From positions 1 to 15,441 of the forward strand of contig CAIVZW010000139.1 of the NCBI GenBank assembly GCA_903910495.1: 15,441 nt of DNA, in the 5' to 3' direction. Below are positions 1 to 6,809 of the stretch, in pieces (position 1 is the first letter of the stretch; each line of letters starts with the position of its first letter). A program made the translations under genes and the position numbers. Under the pieces are notes generated by a model. That model saw nothing but the letters and a program-made list of their open reading frames with translations, did no database searches and had not been told where the DNA came from. The stretch comes from an uncultured beta proteobacterium. GTDB taxonomy: Bacteria > Pseudomonadota > Gammaproteobacteria > Burkholderiales > Rhodocyclaceae.

Positions 1-301
1 CTGCACCAAAGTCGTATTTCAATTCCTTGATGCGATTCTCACAGTCCGCACGGCCCCGATAGCTGCGCCAGATTTCAGCGTCGGGCAGATTCAGATCGGT
101 TACCAGTGCAGCATAGCGAGCCGCGAAGACTTCATCCTCCGCAAACAATGACAACTGCTTGCCCCTGGCATCCGCTTTGAAATGTATGCTTTGACGTATG
201 CCCACCACCCGCCGAGGCTGACTCCACGCATCCGGCTGAAAGTAAAAACTCACCAACTGAATGCCAGGAAAGTAACAGGTAATGCGCATATTGGGCGGAT
301 A
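1..301 (-). pseudogene. IS1380-family (IS4 superfamily) transposase, 5'-truncated remnant running off the window edge
   Basis: An open minus-strand frame of 100 codons runs from 301 to the window start and has no start codon of its own: a TAA sits at 302-304, directly upstream in frame. The translation contains the IS4-superfamily YREK signature, Y-(2)-R-(3)-E-(6)-K, seen as YRGRADCENRIKELK at about 61-17. The E is the third acidic residue of the DDE catalytic triad. Upstream of it are FYFQPDAWSQPRRVVGIRQ and FKADARGKQLSLF, typical of the beta-strand and insertion region of IS1380-type transposases. The family is usually about 430-500 aa, so the N-terminal two thirds (including the first catalytic Asp residues) is missing and only the C-terminal tail could continue to the left. 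It is judged inactive. I saw no terminal inverted repeat in 302-535. Confidence 0.72.
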
Positions 302-462
302 TTAGCTCGATCAAGCGATCCGAAGATCTCCACTAGTCTGGTAGACCGATGCGGAGCGGCATTACTAACCAATCTCAACCATTCACCACACCAAGAGATT
401 GCGTTTCCAGTATCGCAGTGAATATTCTGGTCAACTGATTCTGACCGACTCCAGGTCTCCAA

Positions 463-492
463 ATACCAAACACTCGGCAGAGTGTTTGGTAT
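463..492 (-). terminator. Perfect 13-bp hairpin, candidate terminator of the cyclodeaminase-like gene
   Basis: ATACCAAACACTC (463-475) and GAGTGTTTGGTAT (480-492) are exact reverse complements around a 4-nt GGCA loop. It lies 44 nt downstream of the stop codon of the minus-strand gene ending at 536. Only a weak T-rich stretch (TATTTGG) follows on the minus strand, so it could be a terminator or a 3'-protective hairpin. It could also belong to the decayed insertion sequence on its other side. Confidence 0.5.
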
Positions 493-535
493 CGCTATTG
501 AGGCGGGTCAGACTTGCTCGGCCATCTATCTCCGA

Positions 536-1657
536 TCAGGCCAATGCGGGCTGATCCCACAATTTCAACTCCTGGCCGATATTTTTTTGAAGTGCGGTCT
601 GATAGACATCGTACCCCCAGCCAATGTCAAATACGGCCATTCCGCACGCGACGAATATAAAATTCTCCTCATCGCTCCTGCGTCCGACTTTTTCTCCTAA
701 GATGATTTGTCCTATCGACGTGAAACTTTGAAAATCTGGAAGCAATTTGTCATCGATTAGGCGATACATCGGTCCGCCAATGACTCCGTTGTAATAATTT
801 TGCTTGTCTCCGGAAGCAATTGCTTCTTCGACATACGCCTCGTGCAGACCGATATGGTCAAGTACGATCCGGTTCTTGATCCAGAAATCGTTATCTCCCT
901 GGGCAGGACCTGAGAGCAGGACTGTCGAGCCTTTCTTGAGCCATTCATTCTTGATGTGCAATGGCTTCAATCTCGAAGCGGCCACAGTCACAACATCTGC
1001 ATCACGGAGCGTCTCCTGCAGATCCATTGATCCAATACCCTCGATATCATATGTGGCTCCTGCCCAAGCAGCCATAGCCTTCGCCTTTTCTTCGAAAAGA
1101 TCAAAGCAATAGACTTTCTTGATTCCTTTGACCTGGGTCATGATATTGGTAAAGCAAGACTTGTTAATCGGGCCGCACCCAATGATGGCCGCTACACTTG
1201 AGCTCTTCCTTGCCAAGTGCCGTGCTGCTACCGCGGGAACAGCGCCAGTACGCGCCGCACTCAGTAGGTTGGCGGACATAAGGCACAGCGGGGCGCCCGT
1301 ATCCTTGTCGTTGAGCATGACTGTCAGGATGGATCGGGGCAGACCTTTCGCGGTATTTGCAGCGTTGGATCCGTACCACTTGTTTCCACAACAATCAAAC
1401 CTGCCGCCTAAATATGCAGGCATCGCAAAAAAACGCCGATCCGGTCCAGCTACCGGCATATTAGGAAAGCGAGTCTCTTTTGGAAAAATAACACCCATCC
1501 CATGGCTGTTGTGATTGCTCCCTCCCATAAGATAATCGCCTTGAGCAAGCAATTTGAATACTTCCTCAGTGACATCTACACATCTTGCCGCTTCATTGAC
1601 GCCGGCAGCTATAGTGTCAGGCTCGGACAAGTACAGGAACTTGATGCTTGTGTTCAT
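536..1657 (-). CDS. Ornithine cyclodeaminase/mu-crystallin family protein (tyramine oxidase subunit B-like)
   Basis: 373 aa NAD(P)-dependent Rossmann protein of the ornithine cyclodeaminase/mu-crystallin family. The start ATG is preceded by AGGAGAG at good spacing. Visible landmarks: K93 in NKWYGSN, matching the substrate-binding Lys region; R136 in SAARTGAVPAVAARHLA, the family's conserved RTGA motif; a dinucleotide loop GCGPIN at 160-165, where the usual third Gly/Ala is Asn; and D186 (CFDLF) at the end of the next strand, which favours NAD over NADP. Overall sequence style (MNTSIKFLYLSEPDTI at the start, ending LWDQPALA) resembles proteins annotated as tyramine oxidase subunit B, but no oxidase partner is in the window. 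Other members are cyclodeaminases, imino-acid reductases or alanine dehydrogenases, so the substrate is open. It lies 329 nt downstream of the enolase-like gene on the same strand and probably has its own promoter. Confidence 0.85.
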   Translation of the reverse strand: MNTSIKFLYLSEPDTIAAGVNEAARCVDVTEEVFKLLAQGDYLMGGSNHNSHGMGVIFPKETRFPNMPVAGPDRRFFAMPAYLGGRFDCCGNKWYGSNAANTAKGLPRSILTVMLNDKDTGAPLCLMSANLLSAARTGAVPAVAARHLARKSSSVAAIIGCGPINKSCFTNIMTQVKGIKKVYCFDLFEEKAKAMAAWAGATYDIEGIGSMDLQETLRDADVVTVAASRLKPLHIKNEWLKKGSTVLLSGPAQGDNDFWIKNRIVLDHIGLHEAYVEEAIASGDKQNYYNGVIGGPMYRLIDDKLLPDFQSFTSIGQIILGEKVGRRSDEENFIFVACGMAVFDIGWGYDVYQTALQKNIGQELKLWDQPALA

Positions 1658-1986
1658 GATCGATCTCTCCTAATCAATTTAATATTGAATACCCTGAAGA
1701 TGCTAAACGCGCTTCAGAGGTTTATGCACTACTCCACAACTGGCAATACAGATAGTTCCTTTCTCTTCCTGGCAAGACGGCAATTGAGCAAGCGTGCCAG
1801 GCTCTAAAGAGCAAGTCGGTAGATGCCGGCAGAAATTGCAGAGATGTAATCGCGCGCAAGAATGAATTTCCTTTGTTTTAGAACTGGCAACTGCCCAATT
1901 GGTATTCATTCAAAAAAGCCATCAGAATTCTTTAAATTGATCTTGGTTAAAACTTCCCCAATGGTCCAAACGGGAGGTCGACTACG
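1658..1986. other. Intergenic region between the enolase-like and cyclodeaminase-like genes
   Basis: A 329-nt spacer. I see no convincing gene: short open frames here lack a ribosome site and protein-like composition. There is no copy of the ATTGTCGACAAT operator. On the minus strand a T6 run (GGCTTTTTTG, near 1911-1920) follows the enolase-like stop by about 70 nt and might end that transcript, but no strong stem precedes it. The promoter of the cyclodeaminase-like gene should be here, but I could not pick one with confidence. Confidence 0.4.
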
Positions 1987-3264
1987 CTAAAACCTGACCA
2001 AATGCTCAATATTGGCCAAGCCGCAACCTGGGCTTAAATCACAAGCACGCATCAGGAAATTTAACTTGTCAATTCGCTCGCCGGAGCGGGGTGCGCCGTT
2101 CTTCTGAAAAGGAACTTGCAGTCCTACCGAGAAATCCATGACGACATCTCTGACAACACCACCAGAACGACCTGATGGAACAGCGATCATCTGGTGTTCT
2201 TTGGCAAACTTGTACGTCTCTAGCGCCTCGGTGATCGTACCCACTTGATTCGGCTTTAATACAAACCCATCAACGGCCTTCGATTGATAGGCTCGTTCCA
2301 GACGCTTGATGTCCGTCACGATCAAATCGTCGCCGATGATGATCGTCCGCGGAATTTCTTTCACGGCTTTCGGATATGCATTCCAGTCGTTTTCATCCAA
2401 CAAATCCTCGATGAATACAAGATTGAATTTCTCTGCCAGTCTCTGCGCATATGAAATCAGATCGTCAGAAGTGATGCGATCGCCTTTTAGCAGATATGTA
2501 TTCGTCGCACTATCGAAAAACTCACTAGATGCGCAGTCGAGCGCAAAAGCCACTTTCTCGTTATAGCCGCAGCGATCAACGGCCTCCTGCATAAGTGACA
2601 AGATCACTTCAGGATCATCTGACGGGGCCTCATAACCGTATGAACTGGCAACCTTGGGATCAGATCCGGAATATTTCGCGATTACTACCTTAAGCTCTTG
2701 AAAAACCTTGACGCCAATCTCTACGGCTTCGTAAATGTCATTTGCCTTGTAGGGCATGATGATAAATTCATTGAAGGACTGAACCAGCCTTTCATTTCGG
2801 CCGCCGTTAATAACATTAAAGCCTGGAATCGGGACGGTCTTTATCTCCTCCCCTGCCAGATAGCGGTAGAGAGCTTGTCCGCTTGCCGCTGCAGCGGCTT
2901 CTATGCATGCGATTGAGGTTGAATAAATTGCATTGCCGCCAAGGTTTGCCTTGTTCTTCGTGCCATCGAGAGCAATCATTTTTTCATCGATTGCGCTTTG
3001 ATCTCTTACGTCCATACCAATTAGCGCAGGGCCGATAATTTCATTCACATTGCGCACGGCTGTATGGACGCTCAGGCCATGGTATTCCTTTGGGTTGCCG
3101 TCTCTCAGTACATACGCCTCATGCATGCCAACCGAAGACCCGGTCGGCGAACTACCGCGCCCCAACACACAATCCTCGGTGACAACATCGACTTCGACCA
3201 TGGGTCGGCATTTGCAGTCGATGAGTTGCCTTGCTTTAATTGATTTGATCTTTGTGTGTTGCAT
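1987..3264 (-). CDS. Divergent enolase-family protein with altered active site
   Basis: 425 aa, close to the usual enolase length. The start at 3264 (MQHTKIKSIKARQ) is chosen because GAAGG lies 8-9 nt upstream and it begins like enolases; the frame is open further upstream but would overlap the kinase gene. Enolase landmarks kept: Mg ligands D243 (DCASSEFF), E286 (FIEDLLDENDW) and D312 (GDDLIVTD); catalytic lysines K337 (LKPNQVGT) and K388 (QKNGAPRSGER); R366-S367 (GRSGG); E166 (FNEF); and the Ser loop GSSVG at 42-46. Changed: the His of GGEHADN is N157 (GGRNERL); the general-acid Glu of DEGGYAP is absent (SSYGYEAP, 207-214); the His of SHRSGE is G365. It follows the glycerate kinase by 43 nt, so the pair is probably co-transcribed. 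Either it dehydrates 2-phosphoglycerate by a modified mechanism or, as I think likelier, it acts on a related phospho-hydroxy acid. Confidence 0.88.
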   Translation of the reverse strand: MQHTKIKSIKARQLIDCKCRPMVEVDVVTEDCVLGRGSSPTGSSVGMHEAYVLRDGNPKEYHGLSVHTAVRNVNEIIGPALIGMDVRDQSAIDEKMIALDGTKNKANLGGNAIYSTSIACIEAAAAASGQALYRYLAGEEIKTVPIPGFNVINGGRNERLVQSFNEFIIMPYKANDIYEAVEIGVKVFQELKVVIAKYSGSDPKVASSYGYEAPSDDPEVILSLMQEAVDRCGYNEKVAFALDCASSEFFDSATNTYLLKGDRITSDDLISYAQRLAEKFNLVFIEDLLDENDWNAYPKAVKEIPRTIIIGDDLIVTDIKRLERAYQSKAVDGFVLKPNQVGTITEALETYKFAKEHQMIAVPSGRSGGVVRDVVMDFSVGLQVPFQKNGAPRSGERIDKLNFLMRACDLSPGCGLANIEHLVRF

Positions 3265-3307
3265 GAAAACTACCTTCGCTAAGCTGAAATGTGACAAATA
3301 CGAAATG

Positions 3308-4711
3308 CTAGTCGAGCGCCGGAATGTACAAAATATTGAAATCGCACAGATTCGTTCCCGTGTTGCCTGTGAATACGGCATCACCTATTGCCGATAGCGC
3401 CTCGTAAGTTGCGTGGCCACGCAGTGCGGCATGAACATCGACGTGAATTCTGACGGCAGTTGCATAGCTTTGGGAATCTGTAATTCCCCCGGCCACCTCG
3501 GTGGTGCCATCGGTGCCCTCGGAGTCGATCGAGAGCATGCACGCCCCTTTCGTTTTTGCCGCCGTGATCGCAAAGCTCAGGGTCAGTTCCTGTGATGGAC
3601 CGCCATGACCCGTAATTTCCTTGTTGTCGGGAATTCGCGTCGTCGTTTCGCCGGCGGTGAGAATCACGCAAGGCGCCTTTACCGGATTGCCGTGTGCTTG
3701 AATCTCGCGGGCAATCGAGGCAAAGAACGTTCCGGCGTCTTTACTTTCGCCTTCGAGGAATGAAGACAAGATAATTGCAGGCATGCCGATCTTTTCCGAT
3801 TCCTCCTTCGCGTAAATGCAGGAGTCAGCCAGTGTATTCAGCAGGTAATAAGTGTTATCGGGGAATTCCTTTGGCGTTTCTCCCTCCGGTCCGACATTCA
3901 TCAAATAATTGACGATAGTTTTCGGAAGTTTGTCGGCGAGGTCATAATCGCTTATGACTCTTCGCGCATCATCAAGCGTTGTCTTGTCTGGCCCAATCGG
4001 AGTACTGGCGTATTTCTTGTAGGGAACCCCTATATCTCCAGTTGGTGGATTTCCCACAGCATCGCTAATGCCCAAACCGATAAATTCAGCACCGACCGAT
4101 TGAATTCGTTTTGCCAACATTCCTCCATTCATCTGCGAGATGTGACGGCGAATGGCATTGATTTCATAGATACCGGCCCCCGATTTAAGCAATACATCGG
4201 TTGCATCAATTTCGTCTTGCAGGGAAATTCCATCAATCGGACAACTCATTAATGCGGAACTTCCACCGCTAATCACGCCGATAAACAGATCCTCAGGTCC
4301 GGAACTATCGACCAAGGCCAGTATTTTCTTCGACGCCAGGTAACCTTGTTCATTCGGAAGCGGATGGCCTCCGACGATGACTTCAGTTTTGTTGAACACA
4401 TCAGTTTCTTCTGCGATTTTTACAATCACAATTCCCTTTGTCAGCTTTTCGCCAAGGATCTCGTCGAAGGCGAGCGCCATGGCATTGCATGCCTTTCCGG
4501 ACCCAACCAAATAGACGTTTCTCTTTCTTGAAAGATCCCAGGATTTGATTCCTATATGGAGAACATCACCTTCCATGTGGGCGATACTCTTTATGCGCTT
4601 ATAGGAATCCAAGCGCTGCAAAGTCGCCTCAGCAATCGCCAGGACGATCTCTCTGGACTGCTGATCTCCGTGAGATACAAGGGCGTCGTAATTCCTTATT
4701 TTCTTAGTCAA
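3308..4711 (-). CDS. Glycerate 2-kinase, MOFRL/DUF4147 family
   Basis: 467 aa, a full-length member of the two-domain bacterial glycerate kinase family (N-terminal DUF4147, C-terminal MOFRL), which phosphorylates D-glycerate with ATP to 2-phosphoglycerate in the cytosol. Family motifs in order: VGSGKA near residue 70, GGHPLPNEQG near 114, SGGSSAL near 150, INAIRRHISQMNGG near 183, GETTTRI near 350, GHGGPSQE, DGTTEVAGG near 400 and the terminal TGTNLCDF. The start is a TTG at 4711-4709 with a perfect GGAGG six bases upstream; no in-frame ATG is better placed. A promoter with an embedded palindromic operator lies about 110 nt upstream (4822-4850). Co-directional with the enolase-like gene. Glycerate is the family's known substrate; a related hydroxy acid cannot be excluded given the odd enolase partner. 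Confidence 0.9.
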   Translation of the reverse strand: MTKKIRNYDALVSHGDQQSREIVLAIAEATLQRLDSYKRIKSIAHMEGDVLHIGIKSWDLSRKRNVYLVGSGKACNAMALAFDEILGEKLTKGIVIVKIAEETDVFNKTEVIVGGHPLPNEQGYLASKKILALVDSSGPEDLFIGVISGGSSALMSCPIDGISLQDEIDATDVLLKSGAGIYEINAIRRHISQMNGGMLAKRIQSVGAEFIGLGISDAVGNPPTGDIGVPYKKYASTPIGPDKTTLDDARRVISDYDLADKLPKTIVNYLMNVGPEGETPKEFPDNTYYLLNTLADSCIYAKEESEKIGMPAIILSSFLEGESKDAGTFFASIAREIQAHGNPVKAPCVILTAGETTTRIPDNKEITGHGGPSQELTLSFAITAAKTKGACMLSIDSEGTDGTTEVAGGITDSQSYATAVRIHVDVHAALRGHATYEALSAIGDAVFTGNTGTNLCDFNILYIPALD

Positions 4712-4821
4712 TTTCTTCCTCCGAATCCCTATCTATTTAACTCGCGGGGCAGCCGTAAGCTATTGGCAATTCTTTGAGTGGAAGGCACTGCTTATCTCCT
4801 TCCATCTGCTTGAGCAATATA

Positions 4822-4853
4822 ATTATTGCCGATTGTCGACAATCATGCAATAA
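4822..4853 (-). promoter_or_regulatory. Operator A and promoter of the glycerate kinase/enolase-like operon
   Basis: A 14-bp perfect palindrome GATTGTCGACAATC (4831-4844) is flanked by TTATTGC and GCAATAA, giving a near-palindrome of about 30 bp. On the minus strand it reads TTGCAT (4850-4845), a 17-nt spacer holding the palindrome, then AATAAT (4827-4822), a plausible sigma-70 promoter facing the kinase gene. The core fits the GT-N-AC half-site pattern of FadR/FCD-type GntR regulators. An operator within the spacer would suit repression. The same extended sequence recurs, inverted, upstream of the TRAP genes. Confidence 0.68.
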
Positions 4854-5132
4854 GAAATAATTTTGGATTGGATACATACCGTTCAAGCGCGGACTTCCAG
4901 CCATGTAGTGCTGACCCGGGCCAAACAGATCGTTTGGCACTGGAGTTGGCGCGACATGTGAGGGGCAGAACTGATCGCGCTCAGTCGATCGGCGAGGATA
5001 ATCGACGGCGCTAAGTATCCCCTGGAAAACAAATTCTGGATTTGGCCAAAGATAAGCCAAGCGGATTACGACAAAGAGCTGGCATCTTTCGATGTAGTTG
5101 ATTTCAAGGAAATTACTCAGTTATTCAGCTGA
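4854..5132 (+). pseudogene. Unrecognised plus-strand gene remnant (3' end, one in-frame stop)
   Basis: A plus-strand frame between a TAA at 4851 and a TGA at 5130-5132 is interrupted only by TGA at 4959-4961. Its translation is unusually protein-like: TSSHVVLTRAKQIVWHWSW before the stop, then GAELIALSRSARIIDGAKYP, LENKFWIWPKISQADYDKE and ASFDVVDFKEITQLFS. There is no start codon or ribosome site at the left, so it reads as the C-terminal end of a decayed gene. I do not recognise the family. It overlaps the 3' end of the gntR gene by 16 nt. The opposite-strand frame 4737-5060 has no protein-like character and is taken as its shadow. Confidence 0.35.
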
Positions 5133-5887
5133 ACACGTGCGTTTTTGCGCGGTTTGAGATTTCTTAATCGAGTTTCTCGGACGCTCTGAATGTTCTTCTG
5201 ACCGTCCCTATCAACCTCTTCCAGACATTGCAAATGATGCAACAGTTTCTTGCCTTCACACTCGTTATGCACTTCAGCCAATGCACCCGCCTCTTGAGCA
5301 TCTCCTCGTAAGATTGCATCGACCAAGGGATGGTGCTGCTCATAAATTGTTTCCGGATCCTCAATTAACGAGTCACTTGACTTGATAACCAGGCGAATCT
5401 GGTTTTCAATATGTTCGTACTGCCACTTAAGTCGCCCATGACCCGCCAAGGAGATAATTGACTTATGCAGAGCGAAATCAGCTTCCGCAATTTCATCTTG
5501 ACGGCCCGACTTGCATGCCCTCATCAATCTGTTGTCGGATTCCGTTAGCTCATCAACTTTACTCTTGTCCAATGTTGTAGCGACCAACTGCGCCGCAAGT
5601 CGCTCAAGGCTCAATCTAAGAGTATAGAGTTCCCAAACATCCCGAGTGGAAAGCGATATAACTGTCCACCCTGTATATGGCACTAACGTAGTAAGACCTT
5701 CCGTCGAAAGCTGGTGGAGAGCCGCACGAATGGTTGCACGTGAAAGTCCCATTTCTTCAGACAACTGAGTCTCCGTTATTCGCGCCCCGAGAGGAATTGT
5801 TCCATCCGTTATCAATAGCCGGAGTGAGTCTGCCGCCTGAACTTCCGCTGAGCGCTTCACTATTTTCTGTGCGTTAAGAATAGTCAT
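5117..5887 (-). CDS. GntR-family transcriptional regulator, FadR/FCD subfamily
   Basis: 256 aa. An N-terminal winged helix-turn-helix (about residues 8-75) has the GntR signature GARITETQLSEEMGLSRATI followed by RAALHQLSTEGL. A C-terminal all-helical FCD ligand domain (about 85-220) shows the usual metal/ligand residues D137 and H141 (EADFALHKSI), H186 (EQHHPLVDAI) and H207 (EVHNECEGKK). Such proteins bind small carboxylates or sugar acids and usually repress nearby catabolic genes. The ATG has AAAGGTGA just upstream. The basic tail (about 230-256) is rich in Arg and Lys. It is the only regulator in the window, and it lies between operator A and operator B, so it is the natural candidate to bind the ATTGTCGACAAT sites. 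No such site is seen in front of its own start, so autoregulation is not evident. Confidence 0.93.
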   Translation of the reverse strand: MTILNAQKIVKRSAEVQAADSLRLLITDGTIPLGARITETQLSEEMGLSRATIRAALHQLSTEGLTTLVPYTGWTVISLSTRDVWELYTLRLSLERLAAQLVATTLDKSKVDELTESDNRLMRACKSGRQDEIAEADFALHKSIISLAGHGRLKWQYEHIENQIRLVIKSSDSLIEDPETIYEQHHPLVDAILRGDAQEAGALAEVHNECEGKKLLHHLQCLEEVDRDGQKNIQSVRETRLRNLKPRKNARVQLNN

Positions 5888-5992
5888 CAGTCACCTTTAT
5901 ACAGACACATTGCTCTTACAAATTGATAGGGTTCAACTACAAGACATCGTAACTTTGAATCTTTATGCGCCTATTTATGTCTTTGCGGAAGA

Positions 5993-6220
5993 CTAGGATA
6001 GCTGATCCATCCTCTGCCCTTTGAACCGTCCATCAAACCTACTGCAGCACAATCGCGACGTCAAGCGAGAACCGTTACTTTCGCCATATCGCAACTGATT
6101 ACGGTCTTCTCCCCGGTTGGGTATCCATTGTCGTCGGACTCGCTTGACTAGATGTTGTAGCCATTGACGCAATTCATCTTTCGTGCGGGTGCTATTGCGA
6201 GCGGCCGTCTCATCGCTCAT
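5993..6220 (-). CDS. Small hypothetical basic protein, uncertain
   Basis: 75 codons from an ATG with AAGGAAG nine bases upstream. The start reads MSDETAARNSTRTKDELRQW and the rest is rich in Arg, Gln and Trp, giving a strongly basic product. I recognise no domain; the length and basicity could fit a fragment of a transposon protein. It is divergent from the TRAP genes and stands 105 nt upstream of the gntR start on the same strand. The ribosome site is the only positive evidence, so this may be a chance frame. Confidence 0.22.
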   Translation of the reverse strand: MSDETAARNSTRTKDELRQWLQHLVKRVRRQWIPNRGEDRNQLRYGESNGSRLTSRLCCSRFDGRFKGQRMDQLS

Positions 6221-6529
6221 GCATCATCACTTCCTTGTGAAATACACGAACACATATGTTGGACTCCACGCAATCGAGGCTCTTCGCAAGCCGACAGAAG
6301 CTCAGTACGGGAGAATAAATTCGAAGCCAGCTGAGTGGGTGAGAACATTTGGGTAACCAGACCGCCCAGTCATAGTTGACCAAAATAACTTACACATACT
6401 TCACTCACGTCGAATTTTACCGGATGGTCAATCTTAACAAAGCCGGAAACGGGATATGTGATATTTCACACTATTTGAAACGGACTTTTATCAACCAGAT
6501 GACATCTTCGATAATTTTATAATTATCTA

Positions 6530-6558
6530 TTGCATTATTGTCGACAATCGGCAATACT
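6530..6558 (+). promoter_or_regulatory. Operator B and promoter of the TRAP transporter genes
   Basis: TTGCAT (6530-6535), a 17-nt spacer and AATACT (6553-6558) form a plausible sigma-70 promoter facing the TRAP genes. The spacer contains ATTGTCGACAAT (6537-6548). Read on the minus strand, about 28 nt here match operator A with one difference. Transcription from this promoter would leave a leader of roughly 245 nt before the TTG start at 6810. Confidence 0.65.
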
Positions 6559-6809
6559 TTTGTCAGTTTCAAGGGGCGGGACCTACAAAGTGTGCTCGTT
6601 TTTTGAAATACATCTTTTTGTCGGTAGATCAGTTCCCTAGAGTAGATATGGCATTGGTAACACATGCTGGGCTGTACTAGCGCACGTATCAAAGATTTTG
6701 TTGTCAGGGCCGTGAGCAGTAATCAATCGTTTCTAGATTGAGCAGGCGGATAGATGTATTTGGTTTGGTAAATAACTAGACATGAGAATAATCCGGGGAG
6801 GGAGAGACC

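Larger units (their letters stand above)
5888..6809. other. Long intergenic region between gntR and the TRAP genes
   Basis: 922 nt with low coding evidence. It holds a weak minus-strand small frame (5993-6220), operator/promoter B (6530-6558) and then about 250 nt of leader before the TRAP large subunit. A plus-strand stretch at about 6208-6357 can be read as MHHHFLVKYTNTYVGLHAIE then LRKPTEAQYGRINSKPAEW before a TAA; it may be a decayed gene piece but has no ribosome site. The 6480-6530 stretch is AT-rich. No RNA gene or recognisable riboswitch was seen in the leader. Confidence 0.45.

Noticed and set aside
1987..3264. Enolase-like gene as a pseudogene
   Set aside because: Full length, uninterrupted, with metal ligands and both lysines conserved and a ribosome site; the missing residues are better read as functional divergence.
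3265..3384. In-frame upstream extension of the enolase-like gene to 3384
   Set aside because: It would overlap the kinase stop region, has no ribosome site, and adds 40 residues not seen in enolases; the ATG at 3264 has GAAGG at good distance.
4959..4961. In-frame TGA of the plus-strand remnant as a selenocysteine codon
   Set aside because: A small stem (ACTGA/TCAGT) follows, but it is short and the context matches no selenoprotein family I know; with no start codon, simple decay is the better explanation.
4737..5060. Minus-strand frame of 107 codons between the kinase and gntR
   Set aside because: Its composition is not protein-like, it covers operator A, and it is antisense to a plus-strand frame that does look protein-like.
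6782..6809. ATG at 6782 as the start of the TRAP large subunit
   Set aside because: It is in a different frame from the subunit; the TTG at 6810 fits the family's N-terminus and follows a purine-rich ribosome site.
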